Shown piece after piece: positions 36,767 through 41,855 of a DNA stretch of 41,855 bases (position 1 is its first letter; each line of letters starts with the position of its first letter). The position numbers were made by a program, and so were the translations under genes. Under the pieces are notes generated by a model. That model was not told the DNA's origin and did not search any database. It saw only the letters and a list, made by a program, of their open reading frames with translations. This stretch comes from Aquabacterium sp. (GTDB taxonomy: Bacteria; Pseudomonadota; Gammaproteobacteria; Burkholderiales; Burkholderiaceae_C), in the NCBI RefSeq assembly GCF_016234775.1, contig NZ_JACRAH010000034.1, positions 1 to 41,855 on the forward strand, in the 5' to 3' direction.

Positions 36767-38182
36767 TCAAGGCACAGGCACCATGGGTGCGGGTGAGGCA
36801 GGCAGGCCTTCGATGTCGGCCAGCACCTGATCCAGCACGCGCAACATGCCATCAGCCAGGAAGTGCTGATCAGCCTCGCTCAGCACATAGGGTGGCATCA
36901 CATACAGCGTAGAACCAATCGGGCGCAGCAGCAAGCCGGCGTCCATGGCAGCACGGTGGTATCGCGATGCAAAGGTGGGCTCGGTCGTGTCCACGTCCCA
37001 GGCCCAGATCATGCCGATGTGGCGCGTGGCCTTTATGCGCGGGTGCTGACGCAAAGGCTCGGTCATCGCCGTGAAGCGCGCGGCAGACACGCGGTTGCGA
37101 GCCAGCACATCCTGGCCATGTTCGTCACGCGCCGCAAAGGTATCGAGCACGGCCAGGGCCGCACGGCAGGCCAGCGGGTTGCCGGTGTAAGAGTGCGAAT
37201 GCAGGAAGCCATGCACCACGCGGTCATCCCAGAAGGCGGCGTACACATCGTCGGTCGTGAGCACCGCTGACAAGGGCATCACGCCACCGGTCAGGCCCTT
37301 GCTCAGGCAGATGAAATCAGGCTTCACATGGCGGCCATCGGGCAACACGGCCTGCTGGTGCGCGAACATGGTGCCGGTGCGGCCAAAGCCCACGGCGATC
37401 TCGTCGGCGATCCAGTGCACCTGGTACTGGTCACACAAGCGGCGCACGGCCAGCAGGTATGCGGGGTCATACATGGCCATGCCCGCCGCGCCTTGCACCA
37501 GGGGCTCCAGAATCAGCGCCGCCGTGTGTTCATGGTGCTCGGCCAGGTATGCGGCCAGTGCATCAATGGCAGATTGCAGATGCGCCTGAGCCGACACACC
37601 CGGCGCCGCATGCCGCGGATCAGGCGAAGGCAAGGTAGCGCTCAAGCGCAGCAAGGGCGCGTAGGCCTCGCGGAACAAGGGGATGTCCGTCACCGACAAG
37701 GCGCCCGCGGTTTCGCCGTGGTAGCCGCCTTGCAGGCCGATGAACTGGTTCTTCTGCGCCTGGCCACGGTTGCGCCAGCTGTGCGCACTCATCTTCAGCG
37801 CGATCTCGGTGGCGCTGGCGCCGTCACTGGCGTAAAAAGCGTGGCCCAGGCCGGTCAAGGCCGCCAGGCGTTCGGACAACTCGACCACCGGTGGGTGCGT
37901 GAGCCCCGCCAGCATGATGTGATCAAGCTTGCCCAACTGGTCCGTGATCGCGTCACGGATCGGGCCGAAGTTGTGGCCAAACAGGTTGACCCACCACGAC
38001 GACACGGCATCCAGGATGCGCTGTCCCTGGTCGTCTATCAGCCAGGGGCCCTCGGCGGCCACGATGGCACGCGGCGGAAAGTGCTCGTGCACCTTCATCT
38101 GCGTGCAGGGATGCCAGACGGCCTGCCGGCTGCGCTCGGCCAGATTGGAGGCCTCGGAGGAAGCCAGGGGGGAAGATGTCAT
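36767..38182 (-). CDS. bioA: Adenosylmethionine-8-amino-7-oxononanoate aminotransferase
   Basis: PLP enzyme that converts KAPA to 7,8-diaminopelargonic acid with AdoMet as amino donor. It has 471 residues, a little longer than E. coli BioA (429) because of extensions at both ends. Diagnostic segments are VWHPCTQMK (AdoMet/KAPA site), SSWWVNLFGHN, YASDGASATEIALKM, GGYHGET, WIADEIAVGFGRTGTMFA, and the PLP lysine in CLSKGLTGGVMPLS. The Trp-Trp pair and the HPCTQ motif separate it from other class III aminotransferases. It starts 36 bases after queD and leads into bioD; the linkage of queuosine-precursor and biotin genes in one run appears to be positional rather than metabolic. Confidence 0.96.
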   Translation of the reverse strand: MTSSPLASSEASNLAERSRQAVWHPCTQMKVHEHFPPRAIVAAEGPWLIDDQGQRILDAVSSWWVNLFGHNFGPIRDAITDQLGKLDHIMLAGLTHPPVVELSERLAALTGLGHAFYASDGASATEIALKMSAHSWRNRGQAQKNQFIGLQGGYHGETAGALSVTDIPLFREAYAPLLRLSATLPSPDPRHAAPGVSAQAHLQSAIDALAAYLAEHHEHTAALILEPLVQGAAGMAMYDPAYLLAVRRLCDQYQVHWIADEIAVGFGRTGTMFAHQQAVLPDGRHVKPDFICLSKGLTGGVMPLSAVLTTDDVYAAFWDDRVVHGFLHSHSYTGNPLACRAALAVLDTFAARDEHGQDVLARNRVSAARFTAMTEPLRQHPRIKATRHIGMIWAWDVDTTEPTFASRYHRAAMDAGLLLRPIGSTLYVMPPYVLSEADQHFLADGMLRVLDQVLADIEGLPASPAPMVPVP

Positions 38183-38218
38183 AGGCGCGCAGTATGCCGC
38201 CAGTCCAGCCCGGGGAAG

Positions 38219-38590
38219 TCAGGCCGTAGGGCGGTAGACGCAGCGATCGCCCGCGGCGCGGGACACGGCCACGCTCGACACCTGCGGGATGTGCATCCTG
38301 GCTTGCGCATAGATGAACACGCAGAGGTTTTCCAGCGTGGGCGCGCCCAGGCCGGCTACTTCGTCCAGAAAGTGGTGATCGAGCTGCTGGCGGATGCCGG
38401 CGATCACCTCGCGCACCACGGCCAGGTCCACCACCATGCCGGATTCGGGCTGGCGTTCGCCGCGCACAAAGATTTCGGCCGTGTAGGTGTGGCCGTGGAT
38501 GCGGCGGCTGCCCGCGGCCTCTTCGGCCGACACCTTGCGCTTGAGCGTGTGGGCGGCATCGAAGGAAAACGACTGACTCAACTCGAACAT
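38219..38590 (-). CDS. queD: 6-pyruvoyltetrahydropterin synthase/QueD-family protein with Ser for catalytic Cys
   Basis: A 123-residue PTPS-fold protein. The zinc ligands are His14 (FDAAH), His32 and His34 (IHGHTY). LDHHFLDE, the conserved Asp-His pair, and PTLENLCVFI with the pterin-anchoring Glu are present. The position equivalent to the catalytic Cys27 of E. coli QueD (four residues before the HGH motif) is Ser28. In QueD this cysteine helps convert dihydroneopterin triphosphate to 6-carboxytetrahydropterin, so the protein may use another residue or act on another substrate. It lies 15 bases after queE in the same run, which argues for a role in preQ0 synthesis. queC is not in the window. 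Confidence 0.85.
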   Translation of the reverse strand: MFELSQSFSFDAAHTLKRKVSAEEAAGSRRIHGHTYTAEIFVRGERQPESGMVVDLAVVREVIAGIRQQLDHHFLDEVAGLGAPTLENLCVFIYAQARMHIPQVSSVAVSRAAGDRCVYRPTA

Positions 38591-38605
38591 CTGATCTGAC
38601 TTTCT

Positions 38606-39268
38606 TCAGCGAATACCAAGTGTCTTATGGGTCTGCACGCTGAGCAACCAGCGCGGGTGGTCCAGGCACCACTGAACCGCCCATTCCATGGCTTTTTTAC
38701 GGTCCTGAGGCTGTGCGCTGTCCAGGGCCTGCACACGCATCTGCTGAAAGTCCAGCTTTTCGAAGGCCAGCAGATCGGTTTGCGTGAAGCCGGCTTGCGG
38801 CACCACCACCTTCAATTCGTGCCCGGATGTCTGCACCAGGGTCGATCCGGCCTTGGGGCTCACGCAGATCCAGTCCAGGCCCGCAGGCGCCACAATCGTG
38901 CCGTTGGTTTCGACCGCCAGCTCGAAACCTTGCGCATGCAGCGCATCGATCAGAGCCGGATCGACCTGCAACAAGGGCTCGCCGCCCGTCATCACCACAA
39001 AGCGCTGGCCTTGTGCGCCGGCCTCCGTGGCAGGCCAGAACGACGCGATACGTTCGGCCAGGGCTTGCGCCGTGTCGAACTTGCCACCGCCCAGGCCATC
39101 GGTGCCCACGAAATCGGTGTCGCAGAACTGGCAGACGGCGTTGGCGCGATCGGCCTCACGGCCCGTCCACAGATTGCAGCCGGCAAAGCGGCAGAACACG
39201 GCCGGACGGCCCGCATGCGTGCCTTCGCCTTGCAGGGTGTAGAAAATCTCTTTGACGCTGTATGTCAT
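38606..39268 (-). CDS. queE: 7-carboxy-7-deazaguanine synthase
   Basis: Radical-SAM enzyme that contracts the ring of 6-carboxytetrahydropterin to 7-carboxy-7-deazaguanine on the way to preQ0 and queuosine. It has 220 residues. The cluster cysteines Cys31, Cys46 and Cys49 form the unusual CX14CX2C motif known from Burkholderia QueE (CNLWTGREAD, then CQFCDTDF). The N-terminal EIFYTLQGEGTHAGRPAVFCRFAG and the AdoMet-binding VMTGGEPLLQ are also characteristic. It lies four bases after a small membrane-protein gene and 15 before queD. No preQ1 riboswitch is apparent upstream. Confidence 0.95.
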   Translation of the reverse strand: MTYSVKEIFYTLQGEGTHAGRPAVFCRFAGCNLWTGREADRANAVCQFCDTDFVGTDGLGGGKFDTAQALAERIASFWPATEAGAQGQRFVVMTGGEPLLQVDPALIDALHAQGFELAVETNGTIVAPAGLDWICVSPKAGSTLVQTSGHELKVVVPQAGFTQTDLLAFEKLDFQQMRVQALDSAQPQDRKKAMEWAVQWCLDHPRWLLSVQTHKTLGIR

Positions 39269-39272
39269 GGTT

Positions 39273-39542
39273 TCAACGCAATCCCGTCCACCAGACGGTC
39301 ATGGCCGACGCCAGCACCAGACCTGTGTAGGTCAGCATGGCGCCATCGCGGCCGGTCAACAACAAACCGACGATCAGCACCGCAGCGTTGATCAAGGACG
39401 CCCATTTCACCTGGCGCAACCAGCCCGCGCTCTTGAGGGCCTTCCACCACACCAGGCGGGCGAGGCTGGGCACCAGCAAAGCCATGCCGAGCGCGGGCAA
39501 GAAGAAATTCAAAGCGTGGTTCAAAACGTCCAGAAAACCCAT
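39273..39542 (-). CDS. Small hypothetical membrane protein heading the queE operon
   Basis: An 89-residue protein with three hydrophobic segments (about 9-28, 46-62, 69-86) and a basic loop between the first and second. No family is recognised. The start ATG at 39542 has GAGGAG six bases upstream, a strong initiation signal, and queE follows after four bases, so it is very likely translated and cotranscribed. It is divergent from hemA. Nothing in the sequence suggests a link to queuosine or biotin beyond position. Confidence 0.75.
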   Translation of the reverse strand: MGFLDVLNHALNFFLPALGMALLVPSLARLVWWKALKSAGWLRQVKWASLINAAVLIVGLLLTGRDGAMLTYTGLVLASAMTVWWTGLR

Positions 39543-39683
39543 GGGGCTCCTCGGGCGCAGCGCCGTTTCGGAACTTGCGCTGCATCAAATCGGGCGAAGG
39601 TTCCTGGGCATATGGGAGGCGCCTGAGGGCCAAAAACCCCGTTGTTCGGACGAACCAGGTCATCCAGCCTCGTCCCAGGCAAA

Positions 39684-39711
39684 GAGGAGGATTTTATAAT
39701 GCCGTCATATG
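39684..39711 (+). promoter_or_regulatory. hemA initiation region: GAGGAGG, TATAAT and two ATGs
   Basis: GAGGAGG (39684-39690) is eight bases before an out-of-frame ATG (39699) and 18 bases before the hemA ATG (39709). An in-frame TAA at 39697 rules out an earlier hemA start. TATAAT (39695-39700) has the -10 sequence; if it is used, transcription would begin near 39707 and the mRNA would be almost leaderless. No good -35 is seen. Either reading is unusual. Confidence 0.45.
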
Positions 39712-39755
39712 ACCGTCTTGACCCTGGGCCTGAACCACACCACAGCCGCTGTTGA
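39699..39755 (+). CDS. Possible 18-codon upstream ORF overlapping the hemA start
   Basis: ATG 39699 with an ideally spaced GAGGAGG encodes an 18-residue peptide ([18 protein letters not shown]), stopping at TGA 39753-39755, 45 bases inside hemA and in another frame. If translated, ribosomes would pass over the hemA ATG and could reduce or gate its use. It depends on the transcript starting upstream of 39684. It may equally be chance. Confidence 0.25.
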   Translation: MPSYDRLDPGPEPHHSRC

Positions 39756-41073
39756 CCTGCGTGGTCGATTCGCGTTCGCCGTGGACCAACTGGCCCCCAC
39801 ACTCAAGACCTTGCACCAGCGTCTGACGGGGGCCCCGCACGCTGAAGTGGCCTTGCTTTCCACCTGCAACCGCACCGAGTTGTACTGCGCAGCCGGTGGT
39901 CTGGGCGGCCCCGCGCACGCGCTCAAACACGCTGCGGTGGACTGGCTCTCCGGCATCGGCGGCGTCAGCCATGAAGAGCTGATGCGCCACACCTATGTGC
40001 TCGAAGGCGGCCCGGCTGCGCGCCACGCCTTCCGCGTCGCCAGCGGTCTGGATTCGATGGTGCTGGGCGAACCCCAAATCCTGGGCCAGATGAAACAGGC
40101 CGTGCGCGAGGCGGATACGGCCGGCACCCTGGGCACCACCCTGCACCAGCTCTTCCAGCGCAGCTTTGCGGTGGCCAAGGAGGTGCGCACCTCCACCGAG
40201 ATCGGCGCGCACTCCATCAGCATGGCCGCCGCAGCCGTTCGTCTGGCATCCCAATTGTTTGAAGACCTGGGCCGCACCAAGGTGCTGTTCGTGGGCGCTG
40301 GCGAGATGATCGAGCTCACCGCCACGCACTTCGCCGCCCGCAACCCGCGCACCATGGCTGTGGCCAACCGCACGCTGGAGCGCGGCGAAAAGCTGGCCAC
40401 CCACCTGGGCGCACAAGCCATGCGTCTGGCTGACCTGCCTGATCGCCTGCACGAATTCGACATCGTCGTGTCCTGCACGGCCAGCACCCTGCCCATCATC
40501 GGCCTGGGTGCCGTCGAACGCGCCCTGAAAGCCCGCCGCCGCCGCCCCATCTTCATGGTCGACTTGGCGGTACCACGCGACATCGAACCCGAAGTCGCGC
40601 GCCTGGACGACGTCTACCTCTACACCGTCGATGACCTGTCCACCATGGTGCAGACCGCCGGCGAAAAACGTCAGGCTGCCGTTGCCCAGGCTGAAGCCAT
40701 CATCGAAAGCGGCGTGCAAGGCTTCGTGCACTGGCTGGACCAGCGCACCACCGTGCCCCTGATCCAGGCCCTGCACACCCAAGCTGACTCGTGGCGTGCC
40801 GCCGAAATGGCACGCGCCCGCAAGCTGATCGCCAAGGGCGAAGACATCGAGGCCGTGCTGGAGGCCATGTCGCGCGGCCTCACGCAAAAGATGCTGCACG
40901 GCGCCATGGCCGAGCTGCACAGCGCCGACGCCAGCCAGCGCCCGCAAGTGGCCGCCGCCCTGTCCAGGCTGTTCCTGCGCGGAGAACTGGTGCCCGGCCG
41001 CAACCTCGCAGCCAGCAGCCCGCCTGACAAATCCGTGCCCGGTCGGCATGACCCATCGGGGGACAAAGCGTGA
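39709..41073 (+). CDS. hemA: Glutamyl-tRNA reductase
   Basis: NADPH-dependent reduction of glutamyl-tRNA(Glu) to glutamate-1-semialdehyde, the first committed step of C5-pathway tetrapyrrole synthesis. It has 454 residues. The N-terminus [20 protein letters not shown] is typical; the nucleophile is Cys53 in [28 protein letters not shown] and the NADPH-binding [17 protein letters not shown] follow, then the dimerisation helices of the C-terminus. Its stop overlaps the prfA GTG (GTGA), as in many proteobacteria where hemA precedes prfA. It is divergent from the queE operon. The start region is unusual (see the leader entries). Confidence 0.97.
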   Translation: MTVLTLGLNHTTAAVDLRGRFAFAVDQLAPTLKTLHQRLTGAPHAEVALLSTCNRTELYCAAGGLGGPAHALKHAAVDWLSGIGGVSHEELMRHTYVLEGGPAARHAFRVASGLDSMVLGEPQILGQMKQAVREADTAGTLGTTLHQLFQRSFAVAKEVRTSTEIGAHSISMAAAAVRLASQLFEDLGRTKVLFVGAGEMIELTATHFAARNPRTMAVANRTLERGEKLATHLGAQAMRLADLPDRLHEFDIVVSCTASTLPIIGLGAVERALKARRRRPIFMVDLAVPRDIEPEVARLDDVYLYTVDDLSTMVQTAGEKRQAAVAQAEAIIESGVQGFVHWLDQRTTVPLIQALHTQADSWRAAEMARARKLIAKGEDIEAVLEAMSRGLTQKMLHGAMAELHSADASQRPQVAAALSRLFLRGELVPGRNLAASSPPDKSVPGRHDPSGDKA

Positions 41074-41855
41074 GCGCCGGTCTGGCGCCCTCGCTTGCAT
41101 CATCGCTCGAACGCCTGGCTCGCCGGCTGGAGGAGCTGGATGCAGCCTTGTCCGACCCTGTGATTGCGGCCGACAACAAGCGCTTCCGTGATCTGTCGCG
41201 CGAGCACGCCGAAGTCAGCAGCGTGTGCGACCTGGCCCAGCGCCATACCCGCCGCCAGCAGGATCTGGACGGCGCCCGCCAGATGCTGGACGAAGCCGGT
41301 GACGATGCCGAGATGCGCGCCATGGCCCAGGACGAAATCACCCAGGCCGAAGCCGATCTGACCCAGCTCGAAACCCAGTTGCAGACCGCCTTGCTGCCCA
41401 AGGATCCCGACGACGCCCGCAACGCCTTCGTGGAAATCCGCGCCGGCACAGGTGGCGATGAATCCACGCTGTTTGCCGGCGATCTGGCCCGCATGTACAC
41501 CCGCTATGCCGAACGGCAAGGCTGGCGCACCGAGATCCTGACGTCCAGTGAATCCGATCTGGGCGGCTACAAGGAAGTGGTGCTGCGCATCGAGGGTGCG
41601 GGCGCGAATGCCAACGTTTATGGGCAGCTCAAGTTCGAGTCCGGCGGCCACCGCGTGCAGCGCGTGCCTGTCACCGAAACCCAGGGCCGCATCCACACCA
41701 GTGCCTGCACAGTAGCCGTGATGCCCGAGCCGGACGAAACCGAGGCCATCAAGCTCAACCCGGCCGACCTGCGCATCGACACCTTCCGCGCCAGCGGCGC
41801 CGGCGGCCAGCACATCAACAAGACCGACTCGGCCGTGCGCGTGGTGCACTTGCCC
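41070..41855 (+). CDS. prfA: Peptide chain release factor 1, 3' end outside the window
   Basis: Recognises UAA and UAG stop codons and triggers peptide release. The visible 262 codons cover the N-terminal helical domain ([18 protein letters not shown], then [11 protein letters not shown]), the central [22 protein letters not shown] segment and the peptidyl-hydrolase motif GGQ at about 245-247 in [17 protein letters not shown]. The GTG start at 41070 overlaps the hemA stop by three bases, and the N-terminus is about ten residues longer than in E. coli. The remaining part of roughly 100 residues lies past the window end. Confidence 0.95.
   Translation, partial: MSAGLAPSLASSLERLARRLEELDAALSDPVIAADNKRFRDLSREHAEVSSVCDLAQRHTRRQQDLDGARQMLDEAGDDAEMRAMAQDEITQAEADLTQLETQLQTALLPKDPDDARNAFVEIRAGTGGDESTLFAGDLARMYTRYAERQGWRTEILTSSESDLGGYKEVVLRIEGAGANANVYGQLKFESGGHRVQRVPVTETQGRIHTSACTVAVMPEPDETEAIKLNPADLRIDTFRASGAGGQHINKTDSAVRVVHLP

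Noticed and set aside
39543..39683. preQ1 riboswitch or operator upstream of the queE run
   Set aside because: No preQ1-aptamer hairpin with A-rich tail is visible. A palindrome GTTCGGACGAAC (39644-39655) is present but too short and isolated to assign.
39694..41103. 469-codon minus-strand open frame
   Set aside because: Antisense to hemA, with no recognisable motif and composition typical of a shadow frame.

Overview
The window is G+C-rich, densely packed bacterial chromosome. Gene content and order (fumC, nhaR beside a ribosome-hibernation protein, a queE-queD-bioA-bioD run, hemA-prfA, miaB with a small exported neighbour, MocR-type regulators) and a QueE with a CX14CX2C cluster motif point to a betaproteobacterium of the order Burkholderiales. 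The genus cannot be fixed from the sequence. No rRNA, tRNA, CRISPR array, prophage or complete mobile element is visible. The only mobile DNA is the 3' end of an IS4-family transposase at the left edge. No stretch longer than 300 bases lacks a gene.

Layout. (1) 1-4500: IS4 remnant, a small orphan protein, a PF04020 membrane protein, a small protein followed by fumC on the minus strand, and an RNB ribonuclease. Directly after its stop codon lies a 38-codon fragment of a second chemoreceptor gene, then a strong bidirectional terminator. (2) 4494-8661: a chemoreceptor with a WETF tail and a good sigma-28 promoter, then an AraC-type regulator and a fatty acid desaturase. (3) 8721-15983: murU and speD on the plus strand converge on a tight minus-strand operon of SPFH/SHOCT protein, DUF4178 protein, DUF350 protein, membrane-embedded spermidine-synthase-like protein and a Tat-exported amine-oxidase-like flavoprotein. 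This is the best candidate for a little-described system: polyamine chemistry coupled to membrane or envelope maintenance. (4) 16102-19257: small exported protein, miaB, and a degenerate HD-GYP protein.

(5) 19242-24237: bioF, an aminotransferase and a DMT exporter in one minus-strand operon, facing a MocR regulator across a spacer full of short direct repeats. (6) 24253-27454: nhaR, a ribosome-hibernation protein, a Bax inhibitor-1/YccA membrane protein and a nitronate monooxygenase-like flavoprotein. (7) 27691-33226: a Tat-exported cholesterol-oxidase-type GMC enzyme, then a hybrid histidine kinase divergent from an orphan sugar-binding protein. (8) 33217-36018: a second MocR regulator divergent from a PNPOx-fold protein and an OsmC protein. 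(9) 36052-39542: a five-gene minus-strand run, small membrane protein-queE-queD-bioA-bioD. (10) 39709-41855: hemA overlapping the start of prfA, which runs off the window.

Cooperation between genes. The window carries three late biotin genes (bioF, bioA, bioD) but at two separate sites, and no bioB. queD and queE supply two steps towards preQ0. hemA and prfA are translationally coupled. Several regulator-target pairs are divergent (MocR/DMT, MocR/PNPOx, NhaR/HPF, histidine kinase/binding protein), so control can be guessed from layout. The other unusual points are the hemA start region, where a strong Shine-Dalgarno sequence serves an out-of-frame ATG, and a QueD homologue with serine in place of the catalytic cysteine.
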